A stretch of 14,779 bases of DNA from CAYXSX01 sp964493095 (lineage in GTDB: Bacteria > Pseudomonadota > Alphaproteobacteria > Micavibrionales > Micavibrionaceae): assembly GCA_964493095.1 (NCBI GenBank), contig CAZBNG010000055.1, positions 1-14,779 of the forward strand, written 5' to 3'. Shown here in pieces: positions 1-6,779 of this stretch. The notes below the pieces were generated by a model. That model saw only the letters and a program-made list of their open reading frames with translations. It made no database searches and was not told the origin of the DNA. A program made the position numbers and the translations under genes. Each line of letters starts with the position of its first letter. The stretch's first letter is position 1.

Positions 1-2
1 CC

Positions 3-899
3 ACCAATCCTTCTTTCACTTCAACAGCGGGACTAATAAACGCGGACCAATATGTCCAACTGCGCCTGACGTCTAACGGTTCCGCTAGCACAATGAACAG
101 CGCAACGATTACTGTCGGCTCGGTCAGTGATCAATGGGATGTGACGACAAATAATGCCATTACCGTCTACCGTATCGCGGTGGCGGCCGGCGGGAACGGC
201 GGGACGAACATAGGCGGCGGCGGCGGCGGCGGGGAGGTCTACAACGACACGGTTGAGGCGGCCTCCGGGTACAGCGCGACCGTCACGACGGTTGGAAGCG
301 GCAACACGGTTGCCTTCGGGATCACGCTTCTGGCCGGCGGGGTCGGCGGGTCCGGCTCCGGGGGCGGGGGCAATGGCGGCTCTGGCGGTGGCGGTGCCGG
401 TGACAACGATGGCGCTGGCGGCCCTGCCGGCTCTGCCACTGGCTCCTACTCCGGCAACAATGGCGGCGACGCCTCCGGCGGCACCATGCGCGGCGGCGGT
501 GGCGGTGGTGCCGGGGCAGCCGGTGGAAACCACAGCAGCGGCAACGGCGACGGCGGCGCGGGCATAATCTGGATAGACGGCCTCGATTACGGCTCCGGCG
601 GCGGCGGCGGTGCCCGCCTCGAGGCAGCGAGGGCCGGTTATGGCGCCGGCGGTGCCGGAGACGGCGGGCGAGGAAACAGCGGCGGCACCAACGTCCCGGG
701 CGGTAGCGGCGCAAACAGAGGGTGCGGCGGCGGCGGCGGGTCCAACTGGGGGAGCAGCAACGGCGGGCCCGGGGGCAATGGCGTCGTCGTATTCGCCTAC
801 CTGGGAACGACGGTTCTGGCGAGCGGAGGCACGATCACGAACGACGGTACCTACACCTATCACACTTTCACGAGCCCCGGGACCTTCACCCGTCCATAG
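3..899 (+). CDS. Glycine-rich surface or phage-tail-like protein, C-terminal fragment (5' truncated by window)
   Basis: The frame is open to the left edge with no stop, so the ATG at 93 is probably internal and the true start lies outside. The first ~50 residues (…DQYVQLRLTSNGSAS… then TITVGSVSDQWDVTT) look like one beta-sandwich repeat of a large surface or tail protein. From about position 180 to 800 the protein is dominated by Gly with Ala/Ser/Asn (runs up to GGGGGGG), like the glycine-rich domains of phage tail fibres and bacterial adhesins. It closes with a hydrophobic strand (GVVVFAYLG) and a GGTITNDGTYTYHTFTSPGTF end, a typical C-terminal cap of such domains. The stop is TAG at 897-899. 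Base composition is much more GC-rich than the LamG gene downstream. Function is unknown; the family resemblance comes from composition and motif recognition only. The two + strand genes that follow probably belong to the same cassette. Confidence 0.7.
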   Translation, partial: TNPSFTSTAGLINADQYVQLRLTSNGSASTMNSATITVGSVSDQWDVTTNNAITVYRIAVAAGGNGGTNIGGGGGGGEVYNDTVEAASGYSATVTTVGSGNTVAFGITLLAGGVGGSGSGGGGNGGSGGGGAGDNDGAGGPAGSATGSYSGNNGGDASGGTMRGGGGGGAGAAGGNHSSGNGDGGAGIIWIDGLDYGSGGGGGARLEAARAGYGAGGAGDGGRGNSGGTNVPGGSGANRGCGGGGGSNWGSSNGGPGGNGVVVFAYLGTTVLASGGTITNDGTYTYHTFTSPGTFTRP

Positions 900-911
900 G
901 AATGTTGAACC

Positions 912-1148
912 ATGCCAAAATATGACCTTTACCACACCGGCTATGTCACCTCAAGCGGATCTACAACTGCCAGCGGCGGTTCCTCGGGATCAACAAACGG
1001 CAAAGTTGAAATCATTGTAGACGGGGCAGCCCGGTTACTCTTAATTACACCGGCTCTACCCAAACCTATTATGTGCCATAACATAAATGAAAGCGGGAAA
1101 CACCTTACGCAGGACGGCAAAACATCATATGAGAACGGGAGGGTTTAG
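912..1148 (+). CDS. Small Ser/Gly/Thr-rich protein, reading frame probably broken near 1025
   Basis: The ATG at 912 follows AGGA at 899-902, 12 bp after the glycine-rich gene. The first 38 residues (MPKYDLYHTGYVTSSGSTTA… to KVEIIVDG) look like a real Ser/Gly/Thr-rich extracellular-type sequence. After VDG the annotated frame turns into an unconvincing tail (AARLLLITPALPK…) ending in TAG at 1146-1148. At the GGGG run 1023-1026, moving to the -1 frame gives GSPVTLNYTGSTQTYYVP and then TAA at 1079-1081, which matches the style of the N-terminal part. One extra G would therefore give an intact protein of about 57 residues ending at 1081. A sequencing error or a real indel is likelier than programmed shifting, because there is no X XXY YYZ heptamer. 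I do not recognise a family. Confidence 0.45.
   Translation: MPKYDLYHTGYVTSSGSTTASGGSSGSTNGKVEIIVDGAARLLLITPALPKPIMCHNINESGKHLTQDGKTSYENGRV
1137..1143 (+). promoter_or_regulatory. Strong ribosome binding site of the LamG gene
   Basis: GGGAGGG lies 5 nt before the ATG at 1149. It fixes the start of the LamG protein and supports the view that the upstream gene ends earlier, at 1081, leaving a short untranslated spacer. Confidence 0.6.
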
Positions 1149-2681
1149 ATGCGCCTTACGGCATTATCGCTCATTTTTATATCCTGTTTTTGCGGCTTTC
1201 TTCTTTCTTCCAGTCTCGCTTTAGCAGACTGCGCCGACCCCACCGGCACCGCGGGAGAGCGGGAATATTTTACCACCGACCATGATTACAAATTCTGCGA
1301 CGGTACAAACTGGATAAGCATGATCGTTACCAGCGCTCCAAGCGGCGGCGGTAGTTCTGGTGATAGTTATTTCGCTAACGTCGTTCTTTTGCAACATTTT
1401 GACAGTAATTTTTCCGACTCATCGGGCAGCTCCCATAGCGCGACAACATATGGCAATACAGCAATTTCATCTTCCCAAAGTAAATTTGGCGGCAATTCCG
1501 CTTCTTTTGACGGTACGGGCGATTATTATTCCTTTCCTCTGGATAATGACTGGGCCTTCGATGACGGAGATTTCACAGTAGAAGCCTGGATATACCTTAA
1601 CAACATCAATAAAACCCAGCAGATTTTCGCAATGTCCGGCGCGGGGCAATGGCCGTTCGAGTTTTATGTTGATTCAACAAACGTCTTGAAATTCTACACC
1701 AATACGTCAGGAGGCTCTGTTTTCGCCGGTTCGACCACTTTATCGGCGGGCCAATGGTATCACGTTGCCGTCACGCGTTCCGGCACAACCATGCGCTTAT
1801 TCCTGAACGGAAATGTAGACGCCACCTCAACCGGACAAACGGCCAATTACGCCTATTCAACAACATGGCAGCCGAATATCGGCCGCCAGGCGCAAGGGGA
1901 TACGAGCTATCTGGATGGCTACATCGACGAACTCCGTATCACCAAAGGCGTAGCGCGTTATACCGCCAGCTTCACCCCGCCAAGCGCGGCGTTTCCGGAC
2001 AGCGGTCCAACAGCCACAGATTCCAGCTTCAGCAGCGTAGCTTTGCTTACACATTTTGATACAAACCTTACCGACTCCTCCAACAGCGGCCATACCCTGA
2101 CCGCGTATGGCAACGCCGCTATTTCAACGCCCCAGCAAAAGTACGGCGCGGCCAGTGTCTATTTCGACGGTACCGGGGATTACCTCTCAACCCCGGACAG
2201 CGCTGATTGGACTTTATCCTCCGGCGACTGGACGATCGAAATGTGGGTGCGGCTGGATACGCTAACGAATGGCGCCTCGAATTATCAGTGTTTCCTTGGG
2301 CAGTATGCGGATGATAATAATCGCTGGAATTTATGCTATAGCGGCACTGATGACTGGCTTTACATCGCCTCTGGAGTAGGAGGCAGCTTCACTGGCACTC
2401 ACCTGGCATCGTCCGCACAAGGTATTAACGCGGGGCAATGGTACCATATTGCTGCGGTACGCAGCGGCACAACAACCTCATTTTACGTAGATGGTGTGTT
2501 GAAAGCCTCAAGCACTGTAACCTATGCCGATATCAATAGCCCATTGAATATCGGGTACAACTATTATAGCGGTGGGCAGTTTACGACGAAAGGCTATATC
2601 GACGACCTGCGTATCACCAAAGGTGTCGCACGCTATACTTCCGGCTTTACCCCGCCGACCGTGCCGTTTGCGGACCAATAA
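1149..2681 (+). CDS. Secreted protein with two tandem LamG (concanavalin A-like) domains
   Basis: The start is fixed by GGGAGGG five bases upstream. Residues 1-26 form a Sec signal peptide (hydrophobic core, ALA cleavage before Asp27). Residues 27-58 form a short module with two Cys (C28 and C50) ending in CDGTNW, a motif I know as a common N-terminal module of secreted proteins. After a Gly/Ser linker (64-71) come two LamG/Laminin_G_3 domains, about 74-285 and 290-510. Both carry the family marks: SFDGTGDY or YFDGTGDY, FTVEAWIYL or WTIEMWVRL, AGQWYHVAVTRSGTTM or AGQWYHIAAVRSGTTT, and the closing GYIDELRITKGVARYTASFTPP or GYIDDLRITKGVARYTSGFTPP. Such beta-jelly-roll domains usually bind carbohydrate or act as structural display modules. 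No anchor or sortase signal is visible, so it is probably exported to the periplasm or surface. Very similar LamG repeats occur in phage tail proteins; the ligand is unknown. Confidence 0.85.
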   Translation: MRLTALSLIFISCFCGFLLSSSLALADCADPTGTAGEREYFTTDHDYKFCDGTNWISMIVTSAPSGGGSSGDSYFANVVLLQHFDSNFSDSSGSSHSATTYGNTAISSSQSKFGGNSASFDGTGDYYSFPLDNDWAFDDGDFTVEAWIYLNNINKTQQIFAMSGAGQWPFEFYVDSTNVLKFYTNTSGGSVFAGSTTLSAGQWYHVAVTRSGTTMRLFLNGNVDATSTGQTANYAYSTTWQPNIGRQAQGDTSYLDGYIDELRITKGVARYTASFTPPSAAFPDSGPTATDSSFSSVALLTHFDTNLTDSSNSGHTLTAYGNAAISTPQQKYGAASVYFDGTGDYLSTPDSADWTLSSGDWTIEMWVRLDTLTNGASNYQCFLGQYADDNNRWNLCYSGTDDWLYIASGVGGSFTGTHLASSAQGINAGQWYHIAAVRSGTTTSFYVDGVLKASSTVTYADINSPLNIGYNYYSGGQFTTKGYIDDLRITKGVARYTSGFTPPTVPFADQ

Positions 2682-2759
2682 AAAAGACGGCGGCTTACCT
2701 TTGAACTGATCCTTACGATTGCTTTCATAAAAGCCTCTATGCTATTGCTAAATCCGTAA

Positions 2760-2835
2760 GCGCCCGTAGCTCAGGGGATAGAGCACTGGTTTCCGGAGCC
2801 AGGTGTCGGAGGTTCGAATCCTCCCGGGCGCGCCA
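2760..2835 (+). tRNA. tRNA-Arg (anticodon CCG)
   Basis: A full 76-nt cloverleaf can be folded: acceptor arm GCGCCCG (2760-2766) with CGGGCGC (2825-2831), D-arm GCTC/GAGC, anticodon stem CTGGT/GCCAG around loop TTCCGGA (anticodon CCG, reads CGG), T-arm GGAGG-TTCGAAT-CCTCC, discriminator G and an encoded CCA at 2833-2835. A weak promoter could be TTGCTT (2719-2724) and TATTGC (2743-2748) with an 18-bp spacer. The gap between the LamG gene and this tRNA (2682-2759) holds nothing else that I see. Confidence 0.95.
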
Positions 2836-2871
2836 TAACTCTCTGGCGTAATCCCCCTTTCCCTGTCCTTC

Positions 2872-2901
2872 AAAAAATAACGGCCGACAAGATGCCGGCC
2901 G
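2872..2901 (-). terminator. Rho-independent terminator of the chemoreceptor gene
   Basis: On the - strand, CGGCCG (2901-2896), a 9-nt loop and CGGCCG (2886-2881) are followed by TTATTTTTT. It lies 24 bp past the chemoreceptor stop. The U-tract faces only the - strand, so it does not serve the tRNA. Confidence 0.8.
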
Positions 2902-2924
2902 CGTGAAAAAATCTTGCGTCGACT

Positions 2925-4643
2925 TTACGCCGCTTCGGATAATTGCTTGATACGGTTGCTGATCTCCTGCACCGCGGCGGAAGCCTGCTGCGTATTGGAG
3001 GAGATTTCACTGGTCGTTGCGCTCTGCTCCTCAACCGCCCCGGCGACGTTGCCGACATACTCGCTCACGGATTCGGCAGAAGTGACGATTTCCTTGATGC
3101 TGCTGGCAACATCGGAGGAAAGCGACTGCACTTCGGCGATTTTTTCCGCGATATCGTCCGTCGCCTGCGATGTCTGGTTCGCCAGGTTCTTAACCTCGGA
3201 CGCCACAACGGCGAAACCTTTACCCGCGTCGCCTGCGCGAGCCGCCTCGATCGTGGCGTTAAGCGCCAGAAGGTTCACCTGGTCCGCGATATCGCGGATC
3301 AACGCCACAACGGCTTCCATAGACTGCATCGTCGTAATCAGGCGGTCACTGGCCTCGCCGGACGTGGCAATTTTGTCGGAAATCTCGTCTGTCGCCTTTT
3401 TCGAAAGCGTCATGTTCTTGCTGATCTCCGCGACGGAAGCCGTCATCTCCTCCAGCGCAGCGGCAACGCCCTGCATCTTGCCCGACGTCGTTTCCGTCAA
3501 ATCGACGGTTTTCATCAACTCTGTAACCTCGGTTGCGTATTTCACGACCTTGAACGGCTTGCCGTTCATATCCATGATGGGGTTGTAAGACGCCTGGATC
3601 CAGACCTCCTTGCCGCCCTTGCCGATCCGCTTATATACGCGGGATTCAAATTCGCCACGGCGCAGCTTTTCCCAAAACTTCCTGTATTCATCGCTCTGTG
3701 CGAAATCCGGTTCTACGAACATGCTGTGTTGCTTACCCTTGATCTCTTCAAGGCTATATCCCATCGTCCCCAGGAAATTTTCATTTGCCGTGATGATCGT
3801 TCCATCCAGGTTGAACTGGATAACCGCCTGCACCCGGCTGATAGCATCAAGCTGTCCCTGAACGTCGGCACTTTCCAGTTTGCGCGCCGTAATATCGGTT
3901 GCGTATTTCACGACCTTGAACGGCTTGCCGTTCATATCCATGATGGGGTTATAAGACGCCTGGATCCAGATTTCTTTCCCGCCCTTTCCCAGACGCTTAT
4001 ATTCACTGGATTCGAATTCCCCGCGTCCCAGTTTTTCCCAAAATTTCTTGTATTCTCCGCTTTTCGCATAAGAAGGATCCACGAACATGCTGTGATGTTT
4101 GCCTTTAACCTCTTCCAGAGTGTAGCCCATCGCTTTCAGGAAATTTTCATTAGCGTCGATGATCGTTCCATCCAGGTTGAACTGGATAACCGCCTGCGAT
4201 TTGCCGATAGCCTCGATCTGCCCTATGTAATCGGCGTTTTTAAGTTTCTGGGCTGTGATGTCCGTAGCATATTTCACAACCCCATAAGGCTTGCCGCGTT
4301 TATCCAGTAACGGATTGTAAGACGCCTGAATCCAGATTTCTTTCCCGCCCTTGCCTAGGCGCTTGTATTCATTGGATTCAAATTCGCCGCGCCCCAGTTT
4401 TTCCCAAAATTTCTTGTATTCGCTACTTTTCACATAGGAAGGGTCCACGAACATGCTGTGATGCTTGCCTTTAACCTCTTCCAGGCTGTACCCCATCGCT
4501 TTCAGGAAATTTTCATTGGCGTCAATGATTATACCGTCAAGCGTAAACTCGATAATTGCCTGGGAACGGCTGAGCGCTTCAAGCTTGGCCGTTTTGTCGT
4601 TGTTATTGTTTGCAGGAACGGGAGTTTTTCGAAGCAACTGCAT
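2925..4643 (-). CDS. Soluble methyl-accepting chemotaxis protein with three tandem PAS domains
   Basis: A cytoplasmic chemoreceptor of 572 residues with no signal peptide or membrane segment. Three PAS domains repeat with an exact 122-residue period (about 28-130, 150-252 and 272-374). Each has the same core: QAxIxFxLDGxII, ANENFLxxMGYxLEE, HHSMFV or QHSMFV, EYKKFWEKLGRGEFES, KGGKEIWIQASYNP and VVKYAT. The C-terminal part (about 380-572) is an MCP signalling domain whose hairpin tip at 452-488 (IADQVNLLALNATIEAARAG…) is the conserved CheA/CheW contact. Known relatives with PAS-MCP layout (Aer-like, BdlA-like) sense redox or ligands through a cofactor; which cofactor is used here cannot be told. 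There is no C-terminal CheR/CheB pentapeptide (it ends IKQLSEAA). AAGGCGG 6 nt before the ATG supports the start. No che genes are in the window. The three repeats are also highly similar as DNA. Confidence 0.95.
   Translation of the reverse strand: MQLLRKTPVPANNNNDKTAKLEALSRSQAIIEFTLDGIIIDANENFLKAMGYSLEEVKGKHHSMFVDPSYVKSSEYKKFWEKLGRGEFESNEYKRLGKGGKEIWIQASYNPLLDKRGKPYGVVKYATDITAQKLKNADYIGQIEAIGKSQAVIQFNLDGTIIDANENFLKAMGYTLEEVKGKHHSMFVDPSYAKSGEYKKFWEKLGRGEFESSEYKRLGKGGKEIWIQASYNPIMDMNGKPFKVVKYATDITARKLESADVQGQLDAISRVQAVIQFNLDGTIITANENFLGTMGYSLEEIKGKQHSMFVEPDFAQSDEYRKFWEKLRRGEFESRVYKRIGKGGKEVWIQASYNPIMDMNGKPFKVVKYATEVTELMKTVDLTETTSGKMQGVAAALEEMTASVAEISKNMTLSKKATDEISDKIATSGEASDRLITTMQSMEAVVALIRDIADQVNLLALNATIEAARAGDAGKGFAVVASEVKNLANQTSQATDDIAEKIAEVQSLSSDVASSIKEIVTSAESVSEYVGNVAGAVEEQSATTSEISSNTQQASAAVQEISNRIKQLSEAA
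3522..4562 (-). repeat. Three tandem 366-bp PAS-coding repeats
   Basis: The PAS-coding units (about 4562-4254, 4196-3888 and 3830-3522) repeat every 366 bp. Long stretches are identical or nearly so at DNA level, for example the segments around 4024-4056 and 4390-4422 that encode FWEKLGRGEFES. This points to recent internal duplication or gene conversion, and the region could recombine or collapse in assembly. Confidence 0.85.
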
Positions 4644-4697
4644 ATATCCGCCTTTCTTATTTGACTTAAATATAGGAAATAGAGGGAACGCAGAATT

Positions 4698-4712
4698 GTA
4701 CTAAAATAGTAC
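4698..4712. promoter_or_regulatory. 15-bp perfect inverted repeat upstream of the chemoreceptor gene (candidate operator)
   Basis: GTACTA-AAA-TAGTAC lies 55 bp upstream of the chemoreceptor ATG, in the 112-bp gap behind the ABC gene. On the - strand it overlaps TATAGT (4716-4711), which could be a -10 element although I find no good -35. It is AT-rich and symmetrical, as expected for a dimeric regulator site. Regulatory function is inferred. Confidence 0.4.
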
Positions 4713-4755
4713 TATAGCTCAGAAAGTAGTCCACCTATACCAAAGCAGTATACGC

Positions 4756-5691
4756 TCAAATACTCTGGCGTGTAAGCTGGATGAAAACATCCTCCAGGTC
4801 GCTTTCGGAGGTGGAAATATCGGCAATGCCGTATCCTGCTTTTTGGATTTCGGCAATCATAGTGCCTACAATGGCGTCTGCGGGACGGTAAGGGATCATA
4901 ATCGTGCGCCGCCCCTCTTTCTTGGCCTGATAGGTTTTAAGCCCTTCCGGCATCTTTTCCAGCGGCCGGTCCAGCCGGAACCGGATTTCCTTGTTATCTA
5001 TGCGCGAAAGCAGGCTTTCCGTATCCTCGTCGGCGATTACGCGCCCGTGGTTGATAATCGCGATCCTGTCGCAAAGCTCCTGCGCCTCTTCCAGGTAATG
5101 GGTGGTCAGCAACACGGTGACCCCTTTCGCATTCAGCGCTTTTACGTTCTCCCAGAGCTGCTTGCGCAGCTCCACATCCACCCCCGCCGTCGGTTCGTCC
5201 AGCACGAGGATCGGCGGATTGTGCACCATCGCCTTGGCCACCATCAGGCGGCGGCGCATCCCGCCGGAGAGCGAGCGCGTATAGGCATCGGCCTTATCCA
5301 GAAGCCCGACCGTTTTTAAAATCTCCTCTGTGCGGCGCTCCGCTTTGGGTACGCCGTAAAGCCCGGCCTGCAAATTGAGAAGCTGGCGCGGGGTGAAAAA
5401 CGGGTCGTAATTGATTTCCTGCGGCACTACGCCGATGGCGGAACGCGTATTGCGCTCGTCCTCATCGATATCGATGTCCCAGATTTTAACGCTGCCCGAC
5501 GTTTTCATCACAAGGCCCGCCATGATGTTGATGATCGTAGACTTGCCCGCCCCGTTAGGGCCTAAAAGCCCGAAAATCGAGCCCTTGGGGATCGTCAGGT
5601 CCACATCGGTCAGCGCCACCTTCGCCGGGGACTTCCCCGATGCCTTGTAGGTTTTGTTCAGTCCCTTAATTTCTACTGCGTTTTCACTCAT
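4756..5691 (-). CDS. ABC-2-type transporter ATP-binding protein (YadG-like)
   Basis: The 311 residues carry a complete nucleotide-binding domain: Walker A GPNGAGKS (44-51), Q-loop Gln91 in VVPQE, signature LSGGM (141-145), Walker B ILVLDEP (161-167), D-loop AGVD (169-172) and H-loop His198 in TTHYLEEA. The C-terminal ~90 residues are the extension usual in the YadG/CcmA/drug-export ATPases and end SDLEDVFIQLTRQ, a hallmark of that group. The ATG at 5691 overlaps the hydrolase stop as ATGA, so translation is probably coupled. Members normally power a separate ABC-2 permease, but no permease is next to it: the next gene on this strand is the chemoreceptor. The substrate is unknown. Confidence 0.95.
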   Translation of the reverse strand: MSENAVEIKGLNKTYKASGKSPAKVALTDVDLTIPKGSIFGLLGPNGAGKSTIINIMAGLVMKTSGSVKIWDIDIDEDERNTRSAIGVVPQEINYDPFFTPRQLLNLQAGLYGVPKAERRTEEILKTVGLLDKADAYTRSLSGGMRRRLMVAKAMVHNPPILVLDEPTAGVDVELRKQLWENVKALNAKGVTVLLTTHYLEEAQELCDRIAIINHGRVIADEDTESLLSRIDNKEIRFRLDRPLEKMPEGLKTYQAKKEGRRTIMIPYRPADAIVGTMIAEIQKAGYGIADISTSESDLEDVFIQLTRQSI

Positions 5692-6662
5692 GCTTCCGCC
5701 GTTCTGTATTCTGCATCCTGAGCGATATATGCCTGCACGCCCGGCCCTTCAAGCCAGTCTTTGGCTTTTTTATCGCCCTTAAGCATCGCATCCCAGTAAG
5801 CCAGCGAAATTATCTTGATCAGGTTTTCATGCCGCGCGCGCAGCGGGTTTTCCGCCAGCTTGCCGCGTGTGCCGTTGTAAACCATATGGTCGCCGCCATG
5901 TTTCACCAGGATATGCCGCGGCGCCTTGATCGTGTTTTCAAAAACAGCAAGGCGTTGTTCGTAGCCGAAATCCTCCAGCGGCGAGGCGTCATCCGTGCCC
6001 GTCATGTGGAGCAGCGGCAGCGTAATGGCGTTATAGGCCCTGATCGTGTCGGGCTGCGCCATCAAATGCCGCACCGGCACCACGGAATACAGGATTCCCG
6101 CTTTAAACCGGTCCTCCCGGATACTGATAAGATTCCCGTCCTTGTCGGGGATAAGCTGCCCCGCCATCACCTGCGTGGTGAGCGCCCCGAAGGAATGGCC
6201 GGACATGCCCAGCTTTTCAATATCCATCAGCGCCCCGACCTCCGGGTTTTCCTCTACCCAGCGCGGCAACTGGTCCAGCACGAAAGGCACGTCGTACATG
6301 CGGTTGAGCGTCGTATGGCGATTAACCCGCGCCGCGCGCAAATGATCCCACGGGTGGCCGGGCTTGCCCTCCCACAGGCTGCTGTCGGTGCCGTGATGCG
6401 TTAAATGCAGGATATTGTAGCCGTAAGAGGCCAGGTACCGGGAGAGAAACGCCGCGCCGTCACGGTTTCCGCCGAAACCGTGCGACCAGATAATGGTCGG
6501 AAACGGCCCGCCGGAGCCCTCCTCCGGGTGATAAAGCTTAAAAGGAACAACGCGCGCGGAGCCGTCTTCGTTATGCCGCGCGGGATCGGTAAACTCGCCG
6601 CGCTTGAGCAGCACTCGGTAGGGACCGGCGTCCTCGGTGATCGAATCGTGCCAGAACATCAA
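5688..6662 (-). CDS. Alpha/beta hydrolase (dienelactone hydrolase / PAF-acetylhydrolase-like)
   Basis: A 324-residue cytoplasmic protein with no signal peptide. It has an oxyanion-hole region WSHGFGGNRD (59-68), nucleophile elbow GHSFG with Ser157, an acid at Asp224/Asp225 in GTDDASP, and His259 in HGGDHMVY, giving a complete Ser-Asp-His triad. The layout resembles predicted dienelactone hydrolases and PAF-acetylhydrolase-like esterases; the substrate is not predictable. The start (ATGATG, 6662) follows GGAGGG with a 6-nt gap; that SD overlaps the edge of the palindromic element at 6670-6744. Its last codons overlap the ABC ATPase start by 4 bp, so the two form an operon and may act on or export a related lipid-like or ester substrate (inference). 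Confidence 0.9.
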   Translation of the reverse strand: MMFWHDSITEDAGPYRVLLKRGEFTDPARHNEDGSARVVPFKLYHPEEGSGGPFPTIIWSHGFGGNRDGAAFLSRYLASYGYNILHLTHHGTDSSLWEGKPGHPWDHLRAARVNRHTTLNRMYDVPFVLDQLPRWVEENPEVGALMDIEKLGMSGHSFGALTTQVMAGQLIPDKDGNLISIREDRFKAGILYSVVPVRHLMAQPDTIRAYNAITLPLLHMTGTDDASPLEDFGYEQRLAVFENTIKAPRHILVKHGGDHMVYNGTRGKLAENPLRARHENLIKIISLAYWDAMLKGDKKAKDWLEGPGVQAYIAQDAEYRTAEA

Positions 6663-6669
6663 ACACCCT

Positions 6670-6744
6670 CCGTCATCCTGAAGCGCTTGCGCTGAAGGAT
6701 CTCTGCTGCCTTAAGGAGACCCCTCGCTTCGCTCAGGATGACGG
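6670..6744. repeat. REP-like 75-bp palindromic element
   Basis: Perfect 12-bp ends CCGTCATCCTGA (6670-6681) and TCAGGATGACGG (6733-6744) enclose further partial complementarity: AGCGC-TT-GCGCT on the left, GGATCTC against GAGACCC in the middle, and CTCGCTTCGCTCAGGATGACGG-type sequence on the right. GTCATCCTGAGCGAAGCGAAGGATCTC-type elements are widespread intergenic repeats in bacteria. It sits between sspB and the hydrolase, its left end touching the hydrolase SD, and could form a long hairpin in the mRNA leader. Only one copy is in the window, so its repetitive nature is inferred from recall of the motif. Confidence 0.65.
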
Positions 6745-6779
6745 CTTGGCTAAATTCGCTACGCTCGATAAGCATACCG

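Noticed and set aside
33..935. Long - strand ORF (300 codons) and other ORFs opposite the glycine-rich gene
   Set aside because: GC-rich repeats keep several frames open. The products are Arg/Ala/Pro-rich shadow sequences with no SD or protein-like character, and the + strand frame gives recognisable beta-strand ends.
1017..1030. Programmed -1 ribosomal frameshift
   Set aside because: There is no X XXY YYZ slippery heptamer and no clear downstream pseudoknot; a one-base indel in the G-run is simpler.
2760..2924. Prophage integration at the 3' end of tRNA-Arg
   Set aside because: The phage-like genes lie on the 5' side of the tRNA, the ordinary chemoreceptor is on the 3' side, and I find no second copy of the tRNA 3' end or integrase in the window.
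2943..4310. 455-codon + strand ORF opposite the chemoreceptor
   Set aside because: It mirrors the repeated PAS codons (FHDLERLAVHIHDGV repeats), has no SD, and the - strand protein is a clear MCP.
3522..4562. CRISPR or other spaced repeat array
   Set aside because: The 366-bp period matches whole PAS domains in frame; there are no short repeats with unique spacers.
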